From assembly GCF_010093185.1 (NCBI RefSeq), contig NZ_PDWL01000017.1, forward strand, positions 1-64,000: a DNA stretch of 64,000 nt, given 5' to 3'. A program made the position numbers and the translations under genes. How positions within the stretch are numbered: position 1 is the first letter of the stretch; each line of letters starts with the position of its first letter. The notes beneath the pieces are model-generated. The model worked only from the letters and a program-made list of their open reading frames with translations, did not search any database and was not told where the DNA came from. This DNA comes from Pseudoxanthomonas jiangsuensis (GTDB taxonomy: Bacteria; Pseudomonadota; Gammaproteobacteria; Xanthomonadales; Xanthomonadaceae). Positions 34,875-43,082 of this stretch are shown in pieces.

Positions 34875-35291
34875 TTACGCATCGTCCTCCCCCTCACTCC
34901 CTTCATTCCCCTCTTTCCCTCCCTGCACCTGCAACCCCAGCGCCGCCGGCAGCACCTGCCCGTGATACACCGCCTGTGCCTCCTCCAGGTCGAAGTCCGC
35001 GTGCCTGCGCTTGCGCACGCCATAGTCGGACAGGGTCAGATGCGCGTCCGGCCGCACGCCGGCCTGCTCCAGGCAGGCGCTCACACAGTGCAGGACGCAG
35101 CCGTCCAGGGCCAGGATCGGCCGCCCCGACTGCGCGGTGCGGACCAGTCCGGTCACCCCGCCGCCGACCCCGGCGATGCACGACATCTCCGCGGCCCCGG
35201 CGCGGTCCAGCCACAGGGCCATCGCGTTGGCCATCTGCGCCGCGCTCGAGCAGCCGGAGCAGCTGTACACCAGTGGGGGTTTGCGGCTCAT
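34875..35291 (-). CDS. DGC-domain putative zinc-binding protein
   Basis: 138 residues. Starts with VYSCSGCSSAAQMANAMALWLDR, then GVGGGVTGLV and the DGCVLHCVSACLEQAGV motif that names the DGC family. The conserved cysteines are proposed to bind zinc; the biochemical role is unknown. Its ATG overlaps the stop of the upstream polytopic membrane gene (35288-35291). An acidic tail (EGNEGSEGEDDA) follows the domain. Third gene of an apparently FNR-controlled operon. Confidence 0.88.
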   Translation of the reverse strand: MSRKPPLVYSCSGCSSAAQMANAMALWLDRAGAAEMSCIAGVGGGVTGLVRTAQSGRPILALDGCVLHCVSACLEQAGVRPDAHLTLSDYGVRKRRHADFDLEEAQAVYHGQVLPAALGLQVQGGKEGNEGSEGEDDA

Positions 35292-36547
35292 CGGGCGCCT
35301 CCATGGTCGCGGGCGAAGTCGTGGGCGCGGCGCAGGCAGCGCAGCAGGCACAAGGCGGTGGCCGCGTAGGCGGCGGCCAGGGCGAGGCCGGCCGCAGCCG
35401 CCAGGACGGGCCAGATCGTCGCCGCGACCAGCAGGGCGGATGCGGCGAGGTGGGCGAGCAGGGCGGCGTGCTTGTCCGCGTCCGGGATCAGGCGGCCCAC
35501 CGCCAGGATCCGCACGCCGCGCGGGCAGCGTTCGCGCAGGGCGATCCAGGTGATGAAGGCGACCACTTCCAGCAGCATGCCGTTGACCAGCAAGGGCACG
35601 CCGATGCCGATGCCGAGCACGCCGGCCAGCACGCCGGCCGGCTCCGGGGCGCCGGCCGCCGCGGCACAGGCGGCCAGTGCCGCCAATGCCAGGACGATGC
35701 AGCCGGCACGCCAGAACCGGACCAGGGTGGGGTTGCGCCGATGCGGGGCACGCCATTGCAGCCACAGCACCGCCGCGGCGAACGCCAGGGTCGGCACGGT
35801 CATTGCCAGCGCGGGCAGCAGCGGCGGCGCGCCGCACAGGCGGGCGATGGCGGCAGCCGCCAGCAGCGCGAAGGTGACCGCGATCCAGGCGCGCAGCGCC
35901 CACGGCGGCACCGCCGCGGTGCCCTGGAACATCGGCACGGTGGTGGCGCCCACCGCCGCCAGCAGCCCCAACATCCAGCCGCCCATGCCGAGGCTGCCGT
36001 GGGCGTCGGCCAGGCGATCCAGCGGCAGGGCGATCCAGCCGCCGAGCACGGCCGCGGCCAGCACGCCCAGGACCACGGTCGCCGCCAGCGCAAGCGCCGC
36101 CATGCCGAGGCCGGCGCGCAGCAGGCGCTGGGTACCGCGGCGCAGCAGGGCCGGCAGCGCCGGCAGGACCGCACCGAGCAGGGCGGCGGCCAGCAGCAGG
36201 CCGGCCGGGGCCAGCAGCGCGTGCAGGTGGTACAGCCCGCACAGGAACAGCAGCAGGCCGAGGTTGAGCAGGGCGTGCAGCCACGGCGCCAGCGCGGCGC
36301 CCGGCACCGGCGTGGCCGCGGCGACCGGCAGGAACTGGGCCAGGCTGCCGAGCATCGCGTTGCCGAGCACGCCCAGGGTGAACAGGTGCACCAGCGCCAC
36401 CGCCGGCGGCGCCCAGCGGCCCAGCGCCAGCGCGCCGGGATCGGCGAACAGCACCAGCCCGGCGACCACGCCCCACAGCGGCGCGGTCAGCAGGAAGCGC
36501 AGGGGACGCCAGAAAGGCGGCGCCCGGCCCAGCGCCAGCGAACTCAT
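35288..36547 (-). CDS. Polytopic membrane protein, oxidase-subunit-I-like
   Basis: 419 residues, about twelve hydrophobic segments. The segment DAHGSLGMGGWMLGLLAAVGATTVPMFQGT and histidines in VALVHLFTLGVLGNAMLGSLAQFLP recall proteins distantly related to heme-copper oxidase subunit I or NnrS that occur near denitrification genes. I cannot assign a named family. It overlaps DUF2249 upstream and the DGC gene downstream by four bases each, so the three are translated together. A heme or metal role at the membrane is inference. Confidence 0.7.
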   Translation of the reverse strand: MSSLALGRAPPFWRPLRFLLTAPLWGVVAGLVLFADPGALALGRWAPPAVALVHLFTLGVLGNAMLGSLAQFLPVAAATPVPGAALAPWLHALLNLGLLLFLCGLYHLHALLAPAGLLLAAALLGAVLPALPALLRRGTQRLLRAGLGMAALALAATVVLGVLAAAVLGGWIALPLDRLADAHGSLGMGGWMLGLLAAVGATTVPMFQGTAAVPPWALRAWIAVTFALLAAAAIARLCGAPPLLPALAMTVPTLAFAAAVLWLQWRAPHRRNPTLVRFWRAGCIVLALAALAACAAAAGAPEPAGVLAGVLGIGIGVPLLVNGMLLEVVAFITWIALRERCPRGVRILAVGRLIPDADKHAALLAHLAASALLVAATIWPVLAAAAGLALAAAYAATALCLLRCLRRAHDFARDHGGAR

Positions 36548-36798
36548 TCCGGCGCGTATCCGGACAGCAGCGCGGCCTCGTCCTCCTGGCGGCAGATCGC
36601 GATCCGCGCGCCGCCTTCGGCCAGGCCTTCGATCCGCCAGGCGTAGCCCCATCGCGCCAGGGTCGGCAGCAGGGGTTCGGGTCGCTGCGGGGTGAGCGCG
36701 TCCAGGCGCTCGCCGGCCGCCAGCGTCTCGAGCGTGTCGAGGATGCGCTGCATCGGTTCGGGCGGCGGCAGGTGGCGCAGGTCGAGGAGCGGAGGCAT
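36544..36798 (-). CDS. DUF2249 domain protein
   Basis: 84 residues, a single DUF2249 domain: LLDLRHLPPPEPMQRILDTL, then RPEPLLPTLARWGYAWRIEGL. The family is small, TusA-like in size and fold class, and is often linked to nitric-oxide or hemerythrin genes. Function unknown. ATG at 36798 chosen over 36837 because the domain begins there. First gene of the operon below an FNR-like box. Confidence 0.85.
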   Translation of the reverse strand: MPPLLDLRHLPPPEPMQRILDTLETLAAGERLDALTPQRPEPLLPTLARWGYAWRIEGLAEGGARIAICRQEDEAALLSGYAPE

Positions 36799-36860
36799 GG
36801 CGGCGGTTTCGTGGCGATGGCGGCGTGCGGCCACCATCGCGCCCGCGCGCGGGCGGTGCC

Positions 36861-36874
36861 TTGACCTGCATCAG
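36861..36874 (-). promoter_or_regulatory. FNR-like box upstream of the DUF2249 operon
   Basis: TTGACCTGCATCAG, one mismatch, 63 bases before the DUF2249 start. Confidence 0.65.
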
Positions 36875-36915
36875 GCCGGCATCGATGGGCCACCTGGCAC
36901 CCGCATGCGTTCAGC

Positions 36916-36929
36916 TTGATCCCGGTCAT
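36916..36929 (+). promoter_or_regulatory. FNR-like box upstream of the porin gene
   Basis: TTGATCCCGGTCAT, one mismatch, 59 bases before the porin ATG. Confidence 0.65.
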
Positions 36930-36987
36930 GGAGGCGCGGCAGCGGCAGGGCCTACGGTGCGCGCACCCCACAACAGAGGTGTGCTGC

Positions 36988-38229
36988 ATGAAGATCCGTT
37001 CCACCCGTCGCGCCTGGTCGGCGCTGGCCGCATTGCCGCTGGCGCTGTCCACGCTCGCGGTCGCCGCCGCCGAGCGCGAAGGCGCCTACCTCGACCTGCG
37101 CTACCGCCACGAGCGGGTCGACCAGGACGGCCTGGCGCGCGACGCCGGCGCCGATACCCTGCGCCTGCGCGCAGGCTTCCGCAGCGGCAGCTGGCACGGC
37201 TGGTCCGCCCTGGCCGAGGCCGACGCGGTGATGGACCTGGGCGATGGCCATTACAACGACACCCGCAACGGCCAGCGCCAGTACCCGGTGGTCGCGGACC
37301 CGGCCGGCGCCGAGCTCAACCAGGCGCTCGTGCGCTACGCCCACGGCCAGGCCAGCGCCAGCTTCGGCCGCCAGCGGATCAACCTGGGCAACCAGCGTTT
37401 CGTCGGTGGCAGCGCCTGGCGCCAGAACGAGCAGACCTTCGACGGCGTGCGGGTGCAGTGGCAGCCCCTGCAGAAGCTGAGCCTGGACTACGCCTGGCTG
37501 GACGGCATCAACACCGTGTTCGGGCCGCAGGACAGCGCCGCGTCCACCCGCGCCAATCCGTCCGACATCGAGGGCCGCAGCCAGCTGCTGCAGGCCACCC
37601 TGCAGCTCGTCCCGGCGCTGGCGGCCAGCGCCTATCACCATCGCCTGGACCTGGAGGACGCGGCGGTCACCGCGACCGCGCCTTTGGGCACCCTGGTCAG
37701 CCGCACCAGCGGACTGCGCCTGGAGGGCAGGCGGCGCGGGTGGAGCTACGCCGCCGAATACGCGCGCCAGCGCGAGCTGGACCGCAATCCATGGCGACTG
37801 GACAGCCGCTACCGCCTGGCGGAGCTGGGCTACAGCGTGCGCGGCGCGGTGCTCAAGGCCGGCTACGAGTCGCTCGGCGGCGGCGAGGGCACGGGCAATC
37901 GTGCGTTCCAGACGCCGCTGGCGACCAAGCATGCCTTCCAGGGCTGGGCCGACGTGTTCCTGACCACGCCGGCGGCGGGCGTGGACGACCACTACGCGGG
38001 AATCACCGCGCCGCTGGCCGGCGGCAGCCTGCAGGCCTGGTACCACGACTTCGTGCCCGAGCGCGGCGGCGGCCGCTACGGCAAGGAGATCGACCTGTCC
38101 TGGGCGCATGCCATCCCGGGGGTGAAGGGGCTGAGCGGGCTGGCGAAGCTGGCGCATTACCGCAGCGACGATGACGCGCGCACGGCGGACGTGGACAAGG
38201 TCTGGCTGCAGTTGCAGTACGCGTACTGA
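36988..38229 (+). CDS. Alginate-export-family outer-membrane porin
   Basis: 413 residues. Signal peptide about 1-28, then alternating beta-strand pattern throughout and a C-terminal aromatic (WLQLQYAY). Internal segments such as SFGRQRINLGNQRFVGGSAWRQNEQTFDGV are typical of the alginate-export (AlgE-like) family found in many species that make no alginate. The transported solute is unknown. Placed behind an FNR-like box, so probably an anaerobically induced porin, perhaps for anions such as nitrate or nitrite (inference). Confidence 0.8.
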   Translation: MKIRSTRRAWSALAALPLALSTLAVAAAEREGAYLDLRYRHERVDQDGLARDAGADTLRLRAGFRSGSWHGWSALAEADAVMDLGDGHYNDTRNGQRQYPVVADPAGAELNQALVRYAHGQASASFGRQRINLGNQRFVGGSAWRQNEQTFDGVRVQWQPLQKLSLDYAWLDGINTVFGPQDSAASTRANPSDIEGRSQLLQATLQLVPALAASAYHHRLDLEDAAVTATAPLGTLVSRTSGLRLEGRRRGWSYAAEYARQRELDRNPWRLDSRYRLAELGYSVRGAVLKAGYESLGGGEGTGNRAFQTPLATKHAFQGWADVFLTTPAAGVDDHYAGITAPLAGGSLQAWYHDFVPERGGGRYGKEIDLSWAHAIPGVKGLSGLAKLAHYRSDDDARTADVDKVWLQLQYAY

Positions 38230-38371
38230 GTCGGAGGCAGGCCGGGATGTTGCGCCGCGGCGCTTCGGGGTTGGCCGGCTGTTTCCCTAGCCGGCGTCGC
38301 CGCGTGCCCGTCCTCCGGCTTCCGGACCGCGGTCACGCTTCCCGTGCCGGCCGCGGGAATCCGCCGGCCGC

Positions 38372-38385
38372 TTGATCCACGTCAA
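38372..38385 (+). promoter_or_regulatory. FNR/DNR-type box upstream of nrdD
   Basis: TTGATCCACGTCAA, perfect match to TTGAY-N4-RTCAA. A -10-like CAGAAT (38408-38413) lies at the right distance for class II activation. Confidence 0.85.
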
Positions 38386-38430
38386 ACAACATGTGGTGCC
38401 TGATCAACAGAATCACCCCACATCTTGTGG
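38384..38430 (+). promoter_or_regulatory. Tandem NrdR boxes upstream of nrdD
   Basis: Two 16-base sites at 38384-38399 (core CAACATGTGGTG) and 38415-38430 (core CCACATCTTGTG). Each matches 9 of 12 core positions of the NrdR consensus CWATATATWGTG. Their 31-base separation is the three-turn spacing typical of NrdR pairs. Confidence 0.7.
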
Positions 38431-38443
38431 AGGAGGTTCCCTC

Positions 38444-40201
38444 ATGGACAGGCACGCGGACGGCCAGGGCGCGCCCCGGCTGCGGCCCCAGGCGACCCGG
38501 GTGGACCCAGTGGCCACGGTCGAGGAGTACCTCAACCGGGCCGACTGGCGGGTCAACGCCAACGCCAACCAGGGCTACTCGCTGGGCGGGCTGATCCTCA
38601 ACGTGGCCGGCAAGGTCACCGCCAACTACTGGCTGGACCGGATCTACCCGGCCGCCATCGGCCGCGCCCACCGCGAGGGCGACCTGCACATCCACGACCT
38701 GGACATGCTCTCCGGCTACTGCGCCGGCTGGTCGCTGCGCACCCTGCTGTACGAAGGGCTCAACGGCGTGCCCAACCGGGTCGAGGCCGGACCGCCGAAG
38801 CACCTGTCCTCGGCGGTGGGCCAGATCGTCAACTTCCTCGGCACCCTGCAGAACGAATGGGCCGGTGCCCAGGCCTTCTCCTCGTTCGACACCTACATGG
38901 CCCCGTTCGTGCGCAAGGACGCGCTGTCCTACGAGCAGGTGCGCCAGTGCATCCAGGAGCTGATCTACAACCTCAACGTGCCCTCGCGCTGGGGCACCCA
39001 GACGCCGTTCACCAACCTCACCTTCGACTGGGTCTGCCCGGCCGACCTGCGCGAACAGACCCCGTTCATCGCCGGCGAGGAGATGCCGTTCGCCTACGGC
39101 GAACTGCAGGCGGAGATGGACATGATCAACCGCGCCTACATCGAGGTGATGAGCGCGGGCGACGCCAAGGGCCGGGTGTTCACCTTCCCGATCCCGACCT
39201 ACAACATCACCGCCGACTTCCCCTGGGAGTCGGAGAACGCCCAGCGCCTGTTCGAGATGACCGCCCGGTACGGCCTGCCGTACTTCCAGAACTTCATCAA
39301 CTCCGAGCTGGACCCGGGGATGATCCGCTCGATGTGCTGCCGCCTGCAGCTGGACCTGCGCGAGCTGCTCAAGCGCGGCAACGGCCTGTTCGGCAGCGCC
39401 GAGCAGACCGGCAGCCTGGGCGTGGTCACGATCAACTGCGCGCGCCTGGGTTACCTGCACCGCGGCGACGAGGCCGCGCTGTTCGCGCGCCTGGACGAAC
39501 TGCTGGAGCTGGGCCGGCAGAGCCTGGAGATCAAGCGCCAGGTGGTGCAGGAGCTGATCGACGGCGGCCTGTATCCCTACACCAGGCGCTACCTGGGCAG
39601 CCTGCGCAACCACTTCTCCACGCTGGGGGTGAACGGGATCAACGAGATGATCCGCAACTTCAGCGACGACGCCCACGACATCACCAGCGAGTGGGGCCAC
39701 GCCTTCGCCCTGCGCCTGCTCGACCACATCCGCGAGAGGATGGTCGTGTTCCAGGAGAAGACCGGCCACCTCTACAACCTCGAGGCCACGCCGGCCGAGG
39801 GCACCACCTACCGCTTCGCCAGGGAGGACCGCCGGCGCTGGCCGCGGATCCTGCAGGCCGGGAGCGACGACCAGCCGTACTACACCAACTCCTCGCAGCT
39901 GCCGGTGGGCTTCACCGACGACCCGTTCGAGGCGCTGGAACGGCAGGAGGCCCTGCAGTCGCGCTACACCGGCGGCACCGTGCTGCACCTGTACATGGGC
40001 GAGCGCGTCTCCAGCGGCGCCGCCTGCCGCGACCTGGTCCGGCGCGCGCTGACCCGCTTCCGCCTGCCCTACATCACCATCACCCCGACCTTCTCGATCT
40101 GTCCCGTGCACGGCTACCTGGAAGGCGAGCACGCCTATTGCCCGCGCTGCGACGAGGAGAAGCTGGCGCAGAAGCGCCGCGAACTGGCCGGCGCGGCCTA
40201 G
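38444..40201 (+). CDS. nrdD: Class III ribonucleotide reductase catalytic part NrdD (no glycyl-radical tail)
   Basis: 585 residues; strong AGGAGG site before the ATG. It reduces ribonucleotides without O2. Recognisable segments: LDRIYPAAIGRAHREGDLHIHDLD near residue 70, NVPSRWGTQTPFTNLTFDW, IRSMCCRLQLDLRELLKRGNGLFG and the C-terminal zinc site CPVHG..YCPRCDEE. The protein ends 16 residues after the zinc site, and the usual RVxGY glycyl-radical segment is missing. That segment is encoded by the next gene (40335-40532), so the enzyme is split in two. Regulation by Fnr and NrdR is indicated by upstream sites. Confidence 0.93.
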   Translation: MDRHADGQGAPRLRPQATRVDPVATVEEYLNRADWRVNANANQGYSLGGLILNVAGKVTANYWLDRIYPAAIGRAHREGDLHIHDLDMLSGYCAGWSLRTLLYEGLNGVPNRVEAGPPKHLSSAVGQIVNFLGTLQNEWAGAQAFSSFDTYMAPFVRKDALSYEQVRQCIQELIYNLNVPSRWGTQTPFTNLTFDWVCPADLREQTPFIAGEEMPFAYGELQAEMDMINRAYIEVMSAGDAKGRVFTFPIPTYNITADFPWESENAQRLFEMTARYGLPYFQNFINSELDPGMIRSMCCRLQLDLRELLKRGNGLFGSAEQTGSLGVVTINCARLGYLHRGDEAALFARLDELLELGRQSLEIKRQVVQELIDGGLYPYTRRYLGSLRNHFSTLGVNGINEMIRNFSDDAHDITSEWGHAFALRLLDHIRERMVVFQEKTGHLYNLEATPAEGTTYRFAREDRRRWPRILQAGSDDQPYYTNSSQLPVGFTDDPFEALERQEALQSRYTGGTVLHLYMGERVSSGAACRDLVRRALTRFRLPYITITPTFSICPVHGYLEGEHAYCPRCDEEKLAQKRRELAGAA

Positions 40202-40225
40202 CCGCTCCATCCACCCAACCCCGTC

Positions 40226-40245
40226 GTCCCGGCGCATGCCGGGAC
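40226..40245. repeat. Short GTCCCGGC palindrome, copy B
   Basis: GTCCCGGC, loop GCAT, GCCGGGAC. It lies in the 133-base gap between the two nrdD parts, in the opposite orientation to copy C judging by the flanks. Confidence 0.7.
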
Positions 40246-40334
40246 CCAGCGACTTCAAGCCACGCCGTCCACCGGCAGCACACCGGCCGATGCCGTCCCA
40301 CCCCCGCCGCCCATCCCGCAACAGGAGAGCACCC

Positions 40335-40532
40335 ATGAACGTCACCACCATCGTCCCCACCCTGCGCGACGAAGAACGCCAGCCCTGCGAAGTCTGGACC
40401 CGGGTCATGGGCTACCACCGCCCGGTCTCCAGCTTCAACATCGGCAAGCAGGGCGAGCACGCGGAGCGCCGCTTTTTCGTCGAGTCGGTCTTCGCCGAGC
40501 CGGCCCCGGCCGGAACCGCGCGCGCCGCATGA
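40335..40532 (+). CDS. Glycyl-radical subunit of class III ribonucleotide reductase
   Basis: 65 residues with its own AGGAG site. The core QPCEVWTRVMGYHRPVSSF matches the glycyl-radical region at the C-terminus of NrdD (RVxGY; the radical Gly would be G26), followed by FNIGKQGEHAERRFF. In most bacteria this is part of NrdD. The gene overlaps nrdG by four bases (40529-40532), so radical subunit and activase are co-translated. Analogous to YfiD, a stand-alone glycyl-radical domain for pyruvate formate-lyase, but here it seems to be the only radical domain. Confidence 0.85.
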   Translation: MNVTTIVPTLRDEERQPCEVWTRVMGYHRPVSSFNIGKQGEHAERRFFVESVFAEPAPAGTARAA

Positions 40533-41194
40533 TCCGGATCGGCGGCATGCTGCCGCTGACCACGATCGACTTCCCGGGCAGGCTGGCGGCGGTCCTGTTC
40601 CTGCAAGGCTGCCCCTGGCGCTGCGGCTACTGCCACAACCCGGAACTGCTGCCCGCCCGCGGCGAGGACGCGATCGCCTGGGAGCAGGCGATCGCCTTCC
40701 TGCGCCGCCGCCGCGGCCTGCTCGATGGCGTGGTCTTCTCCGGCGGCGAACCGATGCTGCAGCCCGGGCTGCCGGCCGCGGTACGTGCCGTGCGCGAGCT
40801 CGGCTTCGCCACCGCCCTGCACACCGGCGGCATGTATCCGCTACGCCTGGCGCGCCTGCTGCCGTACCTGGACTGGGTCGGCCTGGACATCAAGGCCTTG
40901 CCCTCGCGTTACGCCGAGGTCACCGGCCGCCGCCTCGGCGCCGATGCGGTGTGGGACTCGCTGAAGTGGCTGCTGGCCAGCGGCGTGGACTACGAGTGCC
41001 GTACCACCTGGCATCCGGACCTGTACCCGGAGGAAGAACTGCATGCCCTGGGCCGCGAACTGGCCCGCCGCGGCGTGCGCCGATGGGTGGTGCAGGAGTG
41101 CCGGCTGGACCCGGCGCGGCACGGACCGTGGACGGCGCCGGATCTGGGTGCACTTGCCGATGGCGTCGCGGGAGTCGAACTGCGGCGGGCGTGA
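40529..41194 (+). CDS. nrdG: Anaerobic ribonucleotide reductase activase NrdG
   Basis: 221 residues. Radical-SAM cluster motif CPWRCGYCHN (CX3CX2C) after the typical start GGMLPLTTIDFPGRLAAVLFLQG, and the SAM-binding SGGEPMLQ. It generates the glycyl radical on NrdD. The ATG overlaps the stop of the small glycyl-radical gene. Confidence 0.95.
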   Translation: MIRIGGMLPLTTIDFPGRLAAVLFLQGCPWRCGYCHNPELLPARGEDAIAWEQAIAFLRRRRGLLDGVVFSGGEPMLQPGLPAAVRAVRELGFATALHTGGMYPLRLARLLPYLDWVGLDIKALPSRYAEVTGRRLGADAVWDSLKWLLASGVDYECRTTWHPDLYPEEELHALGRELARRGVRRWVVQECRLDPARHGPWTAPDLGALADGVAGVELRRA

Positions 41195-41368
41195 GGGAAC
41201 GGTCCACGCGATGGCCCGTCCGTCGGGATGGTCAGCCCTTGTCCGGAGTTCGCTTCCGTGCGCTGGGCCTCGGGCCGCTGGCCCTCCGATGGCCGCCCCG
41301 GCCCGGGAATGCGAAGATCCGCCACGCTGTCGCGGATCCCGCCGCGATGACCCCTCCCAAGAGACCCA

Positions 41369-42226
41369 GTGAAGACACCACAAGGACTGCAGGCGCTGAT
41401 CGACGACGGTGTCATCGACGAGGTGCTGCGGCCGCTCAAGAGCGGCAAGGAAGCGGCGGTGTACGTCGTGCGCAGCGGCGAGGAGGTGCGCTGCGCGAAG
41501 GTCTACAAGGACATGGCCCAGCGCAGCTTCCAGCAAAGGGTGCAGTACCAGGAGGGCCGCAAGGTGCGCGGCAGCCGCGAGGCCCGCGCGATCGGCAAGG
41601 CCAGCAAGTACGGGCGCAAGCAGCAGGAGACGGCCTGGAAGAACACCGAGGTCGAGGCGCTGTACCAGCTGCGCGAGGCCGGGGTGCGGGTGCCCGAGCC
41701 GTACGGCTATTTCCACGGCGTGCTGGTGATGGAACTGGTCACCGATGCCGGCGGGTTCTCGGCGCCGCGCCTGGGCGAGGTCGAGCTGGACCCGGCGCAG
41801 GCGCGCGAGTTCCACCGGGTGCTGGTCCGGCAGGTGGTGCTGATGCTGTGCTGCGGCCTGATCCATGGCGACCTGTCGCCGTACAACGTGCTGGTCGGGC
41901 CGGACGGGCCGGTGGTGATCGATTTCCCGCAGGTGGTCAGCGCCGGCGGCAACAACGCGGCGCGGACGATGCTGCTGCGCGACATCAACACCCTCACCGC
42001 CTGGCTGGGCCGTTGCGCGCCGGAGCTGCTGGACACCTGGTACGGCGAGGAGATGTGGGCGCTGTTCGAGGCCGGCGAGCTGCGGCCGGACACGGAACTG
42101 AGCGGCGAGTTCACTCCGGACGCATCCGCGGTCGACCTGGACAGCGTGCGCCACGCGATCAACGACGCCCGCGAGGAGGCGTTGATCCGGCAGCAGGGCC
42201 GCGAGGCGGCGGAAGAGGACGACTAG
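41369..42226 (+). CDS. RIO1-family serine kinase
   Basis: 285 residues from a GTG; an ATG-based start is not available nearby in frame. RIO kinase motifs: SGKEAAVYVVRSGEEVRCAKVYKD (ATP site and Lys), catalytic loop IHGDLSPYNVLV and metal-binding VIDFPQV. Bacterial RIO proteins (PA4780-like) are poorly characterised; substrates unknown. Single gene, convergent with the pseudouridine synthase after a 13-base gap. Confidence 0.88.
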   Translation: MKTPQGLQALIDDGVIDEVLRPLKSGKEAAVYVVRSGEEVRCAKVYKDMAQRSFQQRVQYQEGRKVRGSREARAIGKASKYGRKQQETAWKNTEVEALYQLREAGVRVPEPYGYFHGVLVMELVTDAGGFSAPRLGEVELDPAQAREFHRVLVRQVVLMLCCGLIHGDLSPYNVLVGPDGPVVIDFPQVVSAGGNNAARTMLLRDINTLTAWLGRCAPELLDTWYGEEMWALFEAGELRPDTELSGEFTPDASAVDLDSVRHAINDAREEALIRQQGREAAEEDD

Positions 42227-42239
42227 GCGTCGGGCGCCT

Positions 42240-42977
42240 TCAGAACCGCTCGCCCACCGGCAGATAGCGCCACGCGCCCGCCGGCATCGCCCCGTCCGCG
42301 CCCTTGCCCAGGCCGATCCGGCCGATGCGCAGGCGGCGGATGGACACGACTTCCAGCCCGACCTGCGCGCACATGCCGCGCAGCTGGCCCTCGCGCACGT
42401 CCTTGATCGCGAAGCGCAGCCGGGTTTCGTTCTGCCAGCTGACCTTGCACGGCGGCAGGATGCGGCCGTCGAACGCCAGGCCATGGCCCAGCCGCTCCAG
42501 GCCGTCGGGCGCGATACGGCCGCGGACCTCGACCACGTATTCGTGCTCGATCAGGGCCGCGTCCTCGACCAGGCGGCGCCAGACGCGGCCGTCCTGGGTC
42601 AGCACCATCAGGCCGCTGGCCTCGGTGTCCAAAGGCACCAGCGGGGTGAGTCGATGGAAATGCCTCTGCAGCAGGCGCGTGCCGCTGGGATCGTCGCTCC
42701 AGCGAATGGCCGGCGTCACCAGTGCTGCGGCAGGACGGGGACCGTCGATCGCATCGAAACCCGGTGGCTTGTGCAGCAGGATCGTGGCCGGTTCGATCTT
42801 TTCCAGGCGGGCGTCGGGGTCGAGTTCGATCCGCTCGGCGTCCACCCGGTGCTGCGGCCTTTCCATCACCTCGCCGTCCACCGAAACCCAGCCGTTGCGG
42901 ATGAACTGCTCGGCCTCCTGGCGCGAAAGGCCGAACAGTTCGGCCACGCGTTGGACAAGTCGGACCGGGGCGGGCAT
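42240..42977 (-). CDS. rRNA pseudouridine synthase (RsuA/RluB/RluF family)
   Basis: 245 residues. N-terminal S4-like domain (LSRQEAEQFIRNGWVSVDGEVM) and a catalytic domain with the active-site Asp in PLDTEASGLMVLTQDGR, and VEVRGRI. Members isomerise uridine in 16S or 23S rRNA; the S4 domain and SR..EQFI start resemble RluF-type enzymes, but the exact site cannot be told by eye. Confidence 0.85.
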   Translation of the reverse strand: MPAPVRLVQRVAELFGLSRQEAEQFIRNGWVSVDGEVMERPQHRVDAERIELDPDARLEKIEPATILLHKPPGFDAIDGPRPAAALVTPAIRWSDDPSGTRLLQRHFHRLTPLVPLDTEASGLMVLTQDGRVWRRLVEDAALIEHEYVVEVRGRIAPDGLERLGHGLAFDGRILPPCKVSWQNETRLRFAIKDVREGQLRGMCAQVGLEVVSIRRLRIGRIGLGKGADGAMPAGAWRYLPVGERF

Positions 42978-43082
42978 GGGTGTTGCCGGGAGGAAAGGGG
43001 AGCGCAGTGTAGCGGCGGCGCGCGCGGGAGCGGCTGCCGGACGGGGCCTTTCATGTAAAATCGCCGCCTTTTGGGCGCTACG

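Noticed and set aside
35288-36547. Naming the twelve-helix protein NnrS
   Set aside because: It lacks the NnrS signature seen clearly in the 47766-49025 gene (TRVTQGHSGRPL); kept as an unnamed membrane protein.
38274-38295. GCCGGCT / AGCCGGC hairpin after the porin gene as a terminator
   Set aside because: Only 7 bp with an 8-base loop and no T run; too weak to call.
38333-40408. A ~690-residue open frame on the minus strand
   Set aside because: Antisense of nrdD; no family features, and it would erase the Fnr/NrdR control region and glycyl-radical gene.
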